Of a stretch of DNA of 64,000 nucleotides, positions 43,420 to 52,714 are shown piece by piece; within the stretch, counting starts at the first letter, position 1, and every line of letters starts with the position of its first letter. A program made the translations under genes and the position numbers. The stretch comes from Melanopsichium pennsylvanicum (taxonomy: Eukaryota > Basidiomycota > Ustilaginomycetes > Ustilaginales), in contig OAPG01000017.1 in NCBI GenBank assembly GCA_900208305.1, positions 62,001-126,000 of the forward strand, read 5' to 3'. Under the pieces are notes generated by a model. That model was not told the origin of the DNA. It searched no databases and worked only from the letters and a program-made list of their open reading frames with translations.

Positions 43420-43551
43420 CAGTTGCTGATAGCTGGTCAAACAGTGTTTGTATCCATCAACTTGATGTTATCATGATGTAATTTGTAGCACTGCTCACCA
43501 TTTGTAATCCAAATCAGTCATTTTGTAACTGTTAATTGCATGTCATTGTAA
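43420..43551 (+). repeat. left terminal inverted repeat of the DNA transposon
   Basis: Matches the reverse complement of 52580-52714 along its whole length, with blocks such as 'tttgtatccatca', 'cttgatgttat', 'tttgtagcactgctca' and 'cagtcattttgtaa' identical. Confidence 0.85.
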
Positions 43552-43690
43552 GCATTTGAACTGCTTGTAATCATTCTTTGGGACTGATGAACGGGCCCCC
43601 TGTCTGACAACTATCCATCTGCCTCAGCTCTGCTCTCACCATCTGAAGATCACCACCATTCAACATCAATGGAAACACATTCATTTCATC

Positions 43691-44100
43691 ATGTCAGCAC
43701 CAAAGAAGAAGCACACTGTTGTGCCCAACAATTTTAGAGCACAGATCTGCAACCTAGTGCTTCACCAGGGCCACACCAAGGCTGAAGTTGCTTGGCTCCA
43801 CAAGCTACCCTACACAGCAGTGATTAGCTTTGTGAAGAAATGTAACAACACTGAGGAAATGCCTGTGCTTTGGAGGAAAGGTGGGGCATTCCAAGGTACC
43901 CAGGGTCAACCAAGAGCATCTCAACTGCATGCATGCTTATTTTGGTAAGCACCCTGGCGTCACCATCATTGAAATCAAGGAAGACATCAAGCAAAAAAAA
44001 CAGCCTTGACTTGCCAGTCTCTGCTAAACAGAACTGCCTTCATATCCGTCTTCACTCGACCCTCAAGCGCACTGGAATCAAACACAATTGTCACAATAGT
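43691..44100 (+). pseudogene. DNA transposase, N-terminal half (interrupted)
   Basis: The ATG at 43691 starts a helix-turn-helix-like segment ('RAQICNLVLHQGHTKAEVAWLHKLPYTAVISFVKKC') typical of Tc1/mariner and related transposases. The frame ends at a stop near 43946. Related coding continues in another frame to the retroelement insertion ('LDLPVSAKQNCLHIRLHSTLKRTGIKH', up to 44100), so at least one frameshift predates or accompanies the insertion; an A run near 43993 is the likely place. The other half is at 51775-52393. Confidence 0.7.
44096..44100. other. 5-bp target site duplication ATAGT (left copy)
   Basis: ATAGT directly precedes the 5' LTR and reappears directly after the 3' LTR at 51770-51774, marking integrase-mediated insertion into the DNA transposon. 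Confidence 0.95.
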
Positions 44101-44530
44101 TGTTAGTGCCTACCAACCGGAGTCCAAAGAGGGGGTGCTCGGCCCCCCTCCCGATTGAGCGATCGTCGTGATCGGGCCCCGACCGACCCTCTCCGGACCC
44201 CTCGCAGCGGAGCGGTCGGCCTGACACGATCCTCCTACCGCCCAACCGCGGCTGGTCCCTCCGTACGTAGGATACGACCGTCGGCAACCTAACATTGTAA
44301 CGCCGCGGTGGGAAGTGACCGATAGTTCCTGTACCTTACCACCCCGCCCCCGCCTGACATGAGGTTGCCTCCGGACCTCGTCGCATGTATTACTTAGTTA
44401 GCTCTATAGCAACGCAGTAGTGTGCTCTGACCCCCGACCGCCTGTGTTGCCCCGCCTACGACCTCTCCGTACCCGTAGCCTCCATCCCGGCTGTAGCCGC
44501 CCGCGGTATCTAGACCCTACAGCCTTAACA
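44101..44530 (+). repeat. 5' LTR
   Basis: Starts 'tgttagtgcctacc' and ends 'cagccttaaca'. Identical to 51340-51769 except at 44228 (G here, A at 51467). Confidence 0.97.
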
Positions 44531-44545
44531 TTACATGCAACCTCC
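44531..44545 (+). other. primer-binding region, non-canonical
   Basis: The 15 bases after the 5' LTR (ttacatgcaacctcc) do not start with TGG, as a tRNA 3'-end primer site would. 'gcaacctc' (44537-44544) is the exact complement of 'gaggttgc' at 44361-44368 inside the LTR, which would suit Tf1/sushi-type self-priming if transcription starts near there. Confidence 0.4.
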
Positions 44546-44569
44546 CCACGGGACGACGTCGTAACCAAA

Positions 44570-45805
44570 ATGAGTACACGCTCCAACCGACGAAACCAAA
44601 CGGACGCCCCCCCCCAAGCGGAGGGAGACGCCCCCACCATCTCCCCCAGCGGAGACGAGCCCGCCAGCGTTGTTGCACCCTCGGGCGAACCGCCCGCCGC
44701 CCTGACCACCTTGGTCCAAGGGCAAGTGGATATCCTGGCGCTTCTGCGTGAAACCTCTGAACAACAGCGGCGCATTACCGCTCTGCTAGAGGCCGCCTTC
44801 TTCCCCAGGGAGGATCAACCTAGACCGGAGTCTTCCCAGCACTACCAAGGAGCAACCGCTGCCCAGGTTCCCCCGCCAACCGTAGCCCCCGTCTACGTGG
44901 AGGCCGCGCCCCGCAAGCCAGAGATTCGACTCCAGGCTCCGGAATGGGACAGCAGCCAAGACAAACTGGAGGACTTCTTGGATCAATGCGAACTCAACTT
45001 CGAGGCTAATCCCTCCAAGTTTCCGACGGATGCCCGTCGCATCATGTTTGCCATCGGCAACATGACGGGCAAACCACAAACCCGCATCCGCAATGTGCGA
45101 CAACAGGAGGGGGAGGATCCGCCCTGGATGAGCTCCTGGAGGGCCTTTTGCGCCGACCTCCGTCGCGTCCATGGCGATCCCGACCCCAGCTACACCGCAC
45201 GCCTCCAACTGAATGCCCTCCGCCAGAAGGGATCGGTATCAGAGCACGCGGCGGAGTTCATGTCGCTGACGGCCAAATCGCACCTGACCGACCAGCAGCA
45301 GGCGTTGATGCTGTTCGAACAAAGCCTCCGGCCGCGCCTACGGGAAAAGCTCACCCACGTGCCGATGACCGACATCCGTGACTTCATCAACGCCGCCATT
45401 GTCACGGAGCGCCGGATGCAGGTGATACAGGAGGCCACGACAAGACCCTTGGAGTCACAGCTGCGACACCGACCGCCCCTCCCAGCCGTGACGGCCAAAC
45501 GAGAGCCTCCGGAGGGACCCCGCAAAATGGAACGACCTCCACTACCGGCCAAGGACCCTACGCGTGATGCGGCGGAACGCCTCCGCCAGCACCGACGGAC
45601 CAACGGGCAGTGCTTTGGCTGCGGTGGCAGCAACCATTTGGCCCGTGACTGCCCGAAGGCACCCCAAACACAAACTCTCCGGGCACATGCTATTTCATTC
45701 GACAACGATTCCGGGACTATACTCGTCAACCCCATGGATGACGGGTCAGCCTCCAACCCCGACAGTGACCTATCGGATTTGGAGGATCCCCCGGAGGGAA
45801 ACTAA
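44570..45805 (+). CDS. gag: Gag polyprotein of the chromovirus
   Basis: A 411-residue frame from the ATG at 44570. The frame is open upstream into the LTR, but the first ATG after the LTR fits best. The N-terminal 90 residues are Pro/Ala/Thr-rich. A capsid (Retrotrans_gag) domain follows, with 'WDSSQDKLEDFLDQCEL' and, further on, 'WRAFCADLRRVHGDPD' and 'SVSEHAAEFMSL'. A CCHC zinc knuckle 'CFGCGGSNHLARDC' lies near residues 347-360 and is the nucleocapsid RNA-binding motif. It ends at TAA 45803-45805, directly after the slippery heptamer GGGAAAC. The frame is intact, so this copy could still supply particles. Confidence 0.93.
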   Translation: MSTRSNRRNQTDAPPQAEGDAPTISPSGDEPASVVAPSGEPPAALTTLVQGQVDILALLRETSEQQRRITALLEAAFFPREDQPRPESSQHYQGATAAQVPPPTVAPVYVEAAPRKPEIRLQAPEWDSSQDKLEDFLDQCELNFEANPSKFPTDARRIMFAIGNMTGKPQTRIRNVRQQEGEDPPWMSSWRAFCADLRRVHGDPDPSYTARLQLNALRQKGSVSEHAAEFMSLTAKSHLTDQQQALMLFEQSLRPRLREKLTHVPMTDIRDFINAAIVTERRMQVIQEATTRPLESQLRHRPPLPAVTAKREPPEGPRKMERPPLPAKDPTRDAAERLRQHRRTNGQCFGCGGSNHLARDCPKAPQTQTLRAHAISFDNDSGTILVNPMDDGSASNPDSDLSDLEDPPEGN

Positions 45806-45840
45806 GGGTCGATGGGTTCCTTCGGTCCGAACCCATCGAC
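45796..45840 (+). promoter_or_regulatory. -1 ribosomal frameshift signal at the gag-pol junction
   Basis: The heptamer G GGA AAC (45796-45802) lies in the gag frame just before its TAA. After a 5-base spacer comes a perfect 12-bp hairpin: gtcgatgggttc (45808-45819) pairs with gaacccatcgac (45829-45840) around a 9-base loop. The pol frame is the -1 frame and is open from 45769. Heptamer class, spacing and stem all match known -1 signals. Confidence 0.9.
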
Positions 45841-47224
45841 AACCTAAGCCAGCTCCGGGTGCTCGCCGCAGCATTCTGGGCAGCCCACCGGACCGACACT
45901 CCCGTCGTGGAGCAAGAGGGATCCGTTCTCCGGATCCATCGACACCCTACCTTACCAACCTACAAATGCTTGGTAAGCGTCGGCGACACGCAAGGCCTTG
46001 CCTTGCTCGATACCGGCGCCACCGCTTCTTTCATTACTCCCGAAATGGTCGCAACAGCCAACATTCCTACCCACTCCCTCCGTAAATCCGTCCACGCCAC
46101 ATTCCTCCAGGGCATGTCGGCCGCCATCAGTCGCCACGCGGCGGTGGATATCATCATCAACAACCACTGCATCACCTCTCGCCACCGACTCTTCATCACC
46201 CCCATGACCTCCCACGACGTGCTGTTGGGAATGGATTGGATCGAGGCCGCCAGGCCGGAGCCAAACTATACCCTCCGTACGTGGGACCTCCGGGTCCCCC
46301 ACACCGTCACGGTGCCCTCCAACCCCAAAATCGAAAAGAACGAACTCCACAACTTGGTCGGCCGGCGACAGCTGGTCTCCACTGAGGAGGACCTGCTGGT
46401 CCTCCCAGAACCGGAAGAGGAGCTACTGCCCCTCCGAGCTTCCGCGACCGACCTCGCCGTCCTACCGCCAGAGTACCGCGAGTACGCCGACGTCTTCGAC
46501 GCCGAGAGGGCCAACCAATTGCCTCCCCACCGCCCACACGACCACGAGATCAACCTGGAGGCTGGCAAAACCCCTCCCTACGGCGCACTCTACTCCCTGT
46601 CGCACCGCGAACAAGAGGAGCTCCGGAACTACCTCCGGAAGATGCAGGCCATTGGCTTCATCCGACCGTCAAGTAGCCAAGCTGCCGCGCCCCTTCTTTT
46701 TGTACCAAAGAAGGACGGTCGCCTCCGGCCGTGTGTGGACTACCGCGCCCTCAACGCCATCACCGTCAAGGATTGCTACCCGATCCCCCTCATCTCCGAA
46801 CACCTTGATCGGCTGGCGACGGCCAAGATCTTCACTAAATTTGACCTGAAGGGTGCCTACAACCTCCTCCGGATCGCCCCCGGCCACGAATGGAAGACCG
46901 CATTCCGCACGCGCTACGGCAGCTACGAGTACCTCGTCATGCCGTTTGGCCTCTGCAACGCTCCGGCGACCTTCCAACGGCTCATGAACCACGTGCTGTC
47001 GGATCTCTTAGACGTGTCCGTCATCGTATATCTGGACGACATCCTAGTCTTCTCCAACAACGAGGCCAACCACCACCACCACGTCTGCCAAGTGTTGGAT
47101 CGATTACGGAAGCATCAGCTGTATTGCGCTCCGGACAAATGCGAATTCCACACCGACTCCGTCGAGTTCCTCGGCTACCTCGTCAGTCCCGACGGCCTCT
47201 CCATGGACCCAACCAAGGTCAGTA

Positions 47225-47334
47225 CAGTCTTGGAGTGGCCGCCACCACAGTCGATCCGACAGATCCAAGTCTTCCTCGGCAGTCTTGGAGTGGCCGCCAC
47301 CACAGTCGATCCGACAGATCCAAGTCTTCCTCGG
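47225..47334 (+). repeat. 55-bp tandem duplication inside pol
   Basis: 47225-47279 and 47280-47334 are identical ('cagtcttggagtggccgcca...'). 55 is not a multiple of three, so pol is shifted. The downstream reading resumes in a different frame at 47285. Confidence 0.97.
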
Positions 47335-49581
47335 ATTCGCCAACTTCTACCGTCGCTTCATCCGCCACTATTCTCGTGTAGCGGCCCCCCTCACCGACCT
47401 CCTGAAAGGAGGAGCCTCCGGAAAGGTAGATCTGCCCCCGGAAGCAACGGCAGCCTTCAACCGGCTGAAAGAAGCGTTCACCTCTGCCCCTATCCTCCGG
47501 CACTTCTCTCCAACGCTCTACACCGTCGTCGAAACAGACGCGAGCGATGCTGTGGTAGCCGCCGTGCTGTCGCAGTGGCACCCACAGCCGGGCGCCGACG
47601 CGAGCGCCGAGCCCAACAGCCGCTCGCATACCCTCCATCCTGTGGCATACTGGTCGCGAAAGATGATCCCGGCGGAGCGTAACTACGAAATCCACGACAA
47701 GGAACTCCTGGCTATCGTAGACGCCTGCGGCGCTTGGAGACACTACCTCCATGGCCTCACCCAACCGTTCCTCATTTACACCAACCACCAAGCGCTCCAG
47801 TATTTTCAGACGAAGCGACAACTCAACCGTCGCCAAGCCCGCTGGCAAGCCGACCTGGCTGAGTTCGACTTCGTCCTCCACTACCGTCCGGGTAAGGAGG
47901 CCGTCCGCCCCGACGCTCTGAGTCGCCGGCACGACTTGTTCCCCGACGGACCGTCGCGCCCAGACCCCGCCAACCAAGCCACTCTCCTCCCTGCAAACTT
48001 GTTTGCAAGGGCAGCCGGCGTACACTCCTCGGACCCCCTGCCTACGGAGTGGATCGAAACCCTCCGGAAAGCGGCCAACCTCCCCCCAAACGTTGCCGTC
48101 CGCGATGGTGTCCCGTACACCACAGAGGGTCACGTCTACCTGCCACCCCAATTACGGGACAAGGCACTCCACCTACTGCATGACCACCCTACGGCAGGAC
48201 ATCCTGGCCGCAAGACGACCCTCCATCTCATGCGTCAACGTTTTTACTGGCCAACCATGGTGCAGGACACCGACAGCTATGTCGCCTCTTGCGCGGCCTG
48301 CCGAAGGGCAAAACACCCCCGTCACAAACCCCACGGCTACCTTCTCCCGTCGGTCCCTCCCGATCGGCCCTGGTCCACTATTACCATGGACCACATCACT
48401 GACCTCCCGCCCTCCCTTGCCAACGGCACCACCTACAACTCCATTCTCGTAGTCGTCGACCGCCTCACCAAGTTTGTGGTCTTCATTCCTGCAAACAAAA
48501 CCGATACGGCGGAGACTTTGGCGTACCAGCTCCACCGCTACGTCTTTTCATACTTTGGCCTCCCGGACACCATTGTATCTGACTGAGGAACCACGTTTGT
48601 AGCTTCCGTTTGGACGGAACTCCTCCGGGCCCTCCGGATTAAAGGGTCTTACTCGTCGGCCTACCACCCTCAAACAAATGGCCAGACCGAGCGAGCCAAC
48701 CAGACGCTGGAGTTGTTCCTCCGCTTCTATGGGCAACCCTCCTGCCGACAGCCCAGCTCGCGCTGAACCAAAGACCGTCGGCGACCACAACCATCGCCCC
48801 GGCTATAGCTTGCTTCACATTTGCACCTCGGGCACACCCCTCCATCCCCCCGGCCACCTCCAACGTTCCGTCGGCGGATAAAGTGCGGGTGTGCCAGGAC
48901 GCCATCGCCAAAGCCAACCTTGCCGTCGCGAAGTGGTTTAACCGTCGCAGGAGCGACGTCTCGTTCCGCCGGGGGGACCTGGTGCTCCTCCGTACCAAGC
49001 ACCTCCGCAGCGACCGACCCTCCCACAAGCTCTCCAACCCCCTCGCCGGCCCGTTCAAAGTCGACGAGGTGATTAGCGACCGAGCCTACCGACTCCTCCT
49101 GCCTCCGTCGTGGAAGGTCCATCCCGTCTTTCACGTACAGATGCTGGAGCCATACCCCGACGGAGTCAGGGAGTCCAGCGACGCCCCCCAACCGACTACT
49201 CTGGAGGACGACTACGCCGATTTCGAAGTCGAGGGCGTATTGGACTCCCGCCGCCGCGCCGGACGCCTACAGTACAAGGTCTCCTGGGTAGGGTACCCCC
49301 CAAGCTGGGTCCCGGCGGAAGACGTGGACCGCGCCCCGGATCTGGTTGCTGCGTACCACGCCGCGAACCCGACCAAGCCGGCCCCTACCCGGCGTTAGGC
49401 ACGGATACGAGCGACGGTCGCCGTCGGGAGACCCCCCCGCCGGAGCCAAAACCCCTCCGGTCCCCGACCTCTGGAGTAGGAGACCCGGTCGGGCTCCCCT
49501 CACCCCCACTCCCACACACGGACACACACACACGCAAGCGACAGAAAAGAAAACAAATGCATTCGAGGAGGGGCCCCGGGG

Positions 49582-51036
49582 CTAGTCCCTCAGGAAACCC
49601 TCCAACCACGCCCAGACCACGTCCACCTGCTGTCGCGTGTTCTGCGACAGTTGCTGGATCTCGCTGATCCGGCGGAGCTCTCGCTCGCCGCCGGTCCTCA
49701 GCGACTCTGTCAGCAACACCGCAGCCACGTCGGCCAGCCCCTGTTGAAATAACTCAGTCCCCTCCTGCACCCCGTGGAAGAGGGACTCGGCACGCCTTAC
49801 GGCCGCACCCAGATCCCCCAGGCCCGTAGCGGACTCCTCCGGCTGGCCTTGGGCCCGCGCCCGAGTGCGGCGCCGCTCTCGGGCAGCCTCGGCTGGACGG
49901 TCGGGGCGAGACCTAGCTCGCTTGCGAGCCGCCTCCCGCTCCCGACCCACCGCGCCCACCCGAGCCACCTCCTCCCTCAGTTCCTCCTCCTCCTCCGGGA
50001 TCTCGCCAAGTGTCCTCAGCGACAACCTGACGTTGGGGTGGGGGCGGCAACGCCGACCGACCCCTCCGGACCTCCACCTCTCAAGCAAGCACGCGTAAAC
50101 CCTCATTCGGAGGGGACCTTGGGCGCCGCCAAGTGGTGGGACTGTCGAGGAAAACAAAAGGAGGAACAAGAGTCAGCCGACCACCCAAGACATCGCGACA
50201 GACGCCCGACGGAAATACTTACCGCGCATATCCGCGTCGCAGGGTTGCCCGTGGTGCCCCTGACACCGACGGCAGCGGAGATCGCCTCCCGCCCGCTCAC
50301 AGGCAACGCCGGCGCATACGCAGGCGTAGCAATTGCCCCACGTCTCGGCCCATAGCGGGGCAAGGTCTGTCGTATCGGCCACGGAAACACAAACGTCAGT
50401 AGCGATCCCAATCAACACAGCAATGGAACAAATACTTACCATCACCAACAAGTTCCGGAGTGATCTCAATGGGAACCGAAGGACGCGACCACGGCATCAA
50501 ATTCCGGGGCGCCAGGACGAGGGAAGTGTTGGTCGATGCAGAGGAAGGAATGGCCGACGGATCGGCAGACTGTTGACGCACGGCGCGCTTGCGACGGCCC
50601 GAGTTGGCTCCCCGGGAAAGGTGAGCACGCGGAGAACGGCGCACCCCCCGGATGGGACCAGCGGAGGTCTCCGACGGCCGATCTGTTGTAATTGAAACAA
50701 GGGGGAGGGAACAAACGTCAGTAACCCATTCCACGGCACCGACCGGTGGTTGTCAGGCCCTCTGGGCCCCCACCCGCAACCGAATCACGACGGAACCACG
50801 ATCGACTCACCTCCGGAAGCGGGTAACGTTGTTGTTGTTGTTGGTGCTGTTGTTGTTGTTGCTGCTGCTGCTGTTGCCGACGCTGCCGCCGTCGCGGACG
50901 TAGGCGATGGAGGGGGAACGGTACTGACACCGGCCGACGGGTTGTCGGCCGGGGAATCCATGGGAGCGTCTACTGGTGACGACGACATTGCAAAAAAAAG
51001 ACAATCCAAGGAAGCGTCTGCTGGTGGCGACGACAT
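49582..51036 (-). CDS. antisense, spliced accessory protein of the retrotransposon with Zn2Cys6-spaced cysteine cluster
   Basis: Four minus-strand exons: 51036-50811, 50682-50440, 50366-50223 and 50141-49582 (1,173 bases, 390 residues). All three introns (128, 73 and 81 bp) are phase 1 with GTGAGT or GTAAGT donors, CTGAC or ACTGACG branch-like sequences and CAG acceptors. Retaining any of them brings a stop or a frameshift. Residues 1-75 are Ala/Thr/Pro-rich and start with a duplicated 16-residue unit. Exon 2 is basic. Exon 3 has Cys169, 172, 179, 188, 191 and 199, i.e. C-X2-C-X6-C-X8-C-X2-C-X7-C, the spacing of fungal Zn2Cys6 clusters. Exon 4 is Arg/Glu-rich and helical, probably a coiled coil. 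It lies between pol and the 3' LTR. Function unknown; nucleic-acid or chromatin binding is inference. Confidence 0.8.
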
Positions 51037-51096
51037 TGCGAAAAAAAGAATGGGGAAGAATGGGGGAAATCGAGAAGGAAGACCCGTCGAACCCCA

Positions 51097-51108
51097 TCCT
51101 TATATCCC
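51097..51108 (-). promoter_or_regulatory. possible TATA element of the antisense gene
   Basis: The minus strand reads GGGATATAAGG about 60-70 bases before the antisense ATG at 51036, a suitable place for a TATA box inside the retroelement body. Confidence 0.35.
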
Positions 51109-51326
51109 TCCTCGATAGCTACGCACGAGCAATGGCGCACAGTCAATTCCGCCGGTCCAAGGCATTGTGGGTGGTATTGCCTCATTGCTGCGCATCCGCG
51201 ATTAAATTGCCGAGACGAGCGTCGCAACTTGTACAGAGAGGCGCCCCTGGCGCGGATTAAGGTTGAGGGAGTACGACCCCCCCCCGCCCTCCTGTCCTAT
51301 CAGCCGCCTGGGGACCAGTCGGCCTG

Positions 51327-51339
51327 AACCGGGGGGTAA
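51327..51339 (+). other. candidate polypurine tract
   Basis: 'gaaccggggggtaa' directly before the 3' LTR; the G run is the probable plus-strand priming site. It is short and interrupted by CC, so the call is tentative. Confidence 0.45.
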
Positions 51340-51769
51340 TGTTAGTGCCTACCAACCGGAGTCCAAAGAGGGGGTGCTCGGCCCCCCTCCCGATTGAGCG
51401 ATCGTCGTGATCGGGCCCCGACCGACCCTCTCCGGACCCCTCGCAGCGGAGCGGTCGGCCTGACACAATCCTCCTACCGCCCAACCGCGGCTGGTCCCTC
51501 CGTACGTAGGATACGACCGTCGGCAACCTAACATTGTAACGCCGCGGTGGGAAGTGACCGATAGTTCCTGTACCTTACCACCCCGCCCCCGCCTGACATG
51601 AGGTTGCCTCCGGACCTCGTCGCATGTATTACTTAGTTAGCTCTATAGCAACGCAGTAGTGTGCTCTGACCCCCGACCGCCTGTGTTGCCCCGCCTACGA
51701 CCTCTCCGTACCCGTAGCCTCCATCCCGGCTGTAGCCGCCCGCGGTATCTAGACCCTACAGCCTTAACA
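51340..51769 (+). repeat. 3' LTR
   Basis: 430 bp, identical to the 5' LTR except for A at 51467 in place of G. TG...CA ends, followed by ATAGT. Confidence 0.97.
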
Positions 51770-51774
51770 ATAGT
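51770..51774. other. 5-bp target site duplication ATAGT (right copy)
   Basis: Same five bases as 44096-44100, directly after the 3' LTR end. Confidence 0.95.
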
Positions 51775-52393
51775 CCCAAGACTATTGCTGCTCAACAAGC
51801 ATGGGTTCCTGCAATCCAAGCCCAAGGTGAATCACTTGATGATGCTGTCTTTCTAAATAGCTTTCACCTGCAGACAACTTGCAGATTGGGTCAAGCTCCA
51901 GTTGTGTGCCATACAGAAAGGCCAACCCTACAATTGTGGTCCAAATCTTTCTCTTCTTAATGCCATCAACAGGATTGGCATCCAAGCAACCCGTGTCAAG
52001 ACTGGTGCTTGGAATGCAAGAGCAATGCTGAACTTCTTCTACACACAGGTGTTCCCTGCTTTCCAAGGCCAACATTGTACATTCTGCATGGACAACAGCT
52101 GTGACCTCATCACAGCAATCAATATGGCTGGTCATCAAGTTCTCTTCTTCCCTTTGTACATGCCTTGGTTTAACATTGCTGAAAGGGAGATTGGAAAGAT
52201 TAGGCCTTGCATATGTCAACAGGAGCTCCATGAGGCTGACAACATCAGGGTAATGATTGACCAACAGCTGAGCACCATCACACCAGCAATGGCAGTTGGT
52301 TGGATTCACAAATGTAACTGCTGGATTATGGTAGCCAAGCATGGTCACCCCCTTGGTCCTGAGCACAATGCAACTGGTGCTCTGCAGCGCTAA
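51775..52393 (+). pseudogene. DNA transposase, C-terminal DDE half (interrupted)
   Basis: Continues the transposase split at 44100. An open stretch in one frame from 51775 ('LDDAVFLNSFHLQ') ends near 51960. A second frame from about 51895 to the TAA at 52393 reads 'CGPNLSLLNAINRIGIQATRV', 'FCMDNSCDLITAI' and 'FFPLYMPWFNIAEREIGKIR'. This is the DDE_3-type core of Tc1/mariner transposases, where 'DN..' gives the second acidic residue and 'P.Y.P..N..E' the third. In the family the first catalytic Asp lies in a 'VFIDE'-like strand; here it reads 'VFLNS', so the enzyme looks dead even without the frameshift and the insertion. Confidence 0.72.
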
Positions 52394-52579
52394 GGTCTCC
52401 TTGGTAGTCCACACATTATTGATCCCACATTGTAACCACAATGCTGTCTGTACTTACGCTTGAACAATTTTGCATTTCTCTGTGACAACAAGAAAGCTCA
52501 AACCATCATATTGATTGGAATTCCAAGAGCAATGGATCGTCACAATACATTGGTAGCTTGCTATAACATTTTGTTGCAG

Positions 52580-52714
52580 TTACAACAACATGCAATTAAT
52601 GATTACAAAATGACTGACTTGGCATTCAAATGTTGAGCAGTGCTACAAACTACATCACAATAACATCAAGCTGATGGATACAAAGACTGCTTGACTAGCT
52701 ACAAATGGCAACTG
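52580..52714 (-). repeat. right terminal inverted repeat of the DNA transposon
   Basis: Inverted copy of 43420-43551. Ends '...ggcaactg' at 52714. Confidence 0.85.

Larger units (their letters stand above)
45769..49398 (+). pseudogene. pol: Pol polyprotein: protease, reverse transcriptase, RNase H, integrase, chromodomain (three lesions)
   Basis: Entered by -1 frameshifting. Protease 'LLDTGATASF' (about 46003-46032). RT runs from about 46560 with 'FVPKKDGRLRPCVDYRALN', 'FTKFDLKGAYN' and the catalytic 'YLDDILVF' (near 47028). RNase H has 'VVETDASDAVVAAVL' (near 47524). The integrase zinc HHCC is near 48170-48310, with acidic residues at 'TMDHITDLP' (48387), 'TIVSD' (48570-48583) and 'TERANQ' (48682). 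The chromodomain is 'YKVSWVGYPPSWVPAEDV' near 49270-49330. Lesions: a 55-bp tandem duplication (47225-47334) shifting the frame in the RT/RNase H linker; a TGA at 48584-48586 where the family has an Arg codon (CGA to TGA); and a small frame-disrupting loss near 48735-48742. The rest is open. Confidence 0.92.
44101..51769 (+). mobile_element. Ty3/gypsy chromovirus LTR retrotransposon, 7,669 bp, with antisense accessory gene
   Basis: Bounded by 430-bp LTRs that begin TG and end CA and differ at a single position, and flanked by ATAGT. Order on the plus strand: gag, -1 frameshift signal, protease, reverse transcriptase, RNase H, integrase, chromodomain. That order and the chromodomain define the chromovirus branch. 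A 1.9-kb block between pol and the 3' LTR carries a spliced gene on the minus strand. The GC content is much higher than that of the surrounding AT-rich transposon. pol has three lesions, so this copy cannot encode a complete polyprotein, yet the LTR identity indicates recent insertion. Confidence 0.97.
43420..52714 (+). mobile_element. Tc1/mariner-like DNA transposon with long inverted repeats, split by a retrotransposon
   Basis: The outer ends are inverted copies: 43420-43551 reads 'cagttgct...' and the reverse complement of 52580-52714 reads 'cagttgcc...'. About 130 bases align with roughly 15-20% differences, so this is an old element. Removing the insertion at 44101-51774 leaves about 1.6 kb, normal for this class. 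Inside are an N-terminal helix-turn-helix fragment and a C-terminal DDE fragment. A TA or other flanking duplication is not visible, so the exact ends could extend a few bases ('ccttcttcag' versus 'cctttttcag'). Confidence 0.8.

Noticed and set aside
44420..44569. gag beginning inside the 5' LTR
   Set aside because: The frame is open there by chance; the ATG at 44570, after the LTR, fits a gag start and the leader.
49582..50169. A stand-alone 195-codon antisense gene
   Set aside because: Its first residues come from an intron ending in CGACAG; it is exon 4 of the spliced four-exon gene.
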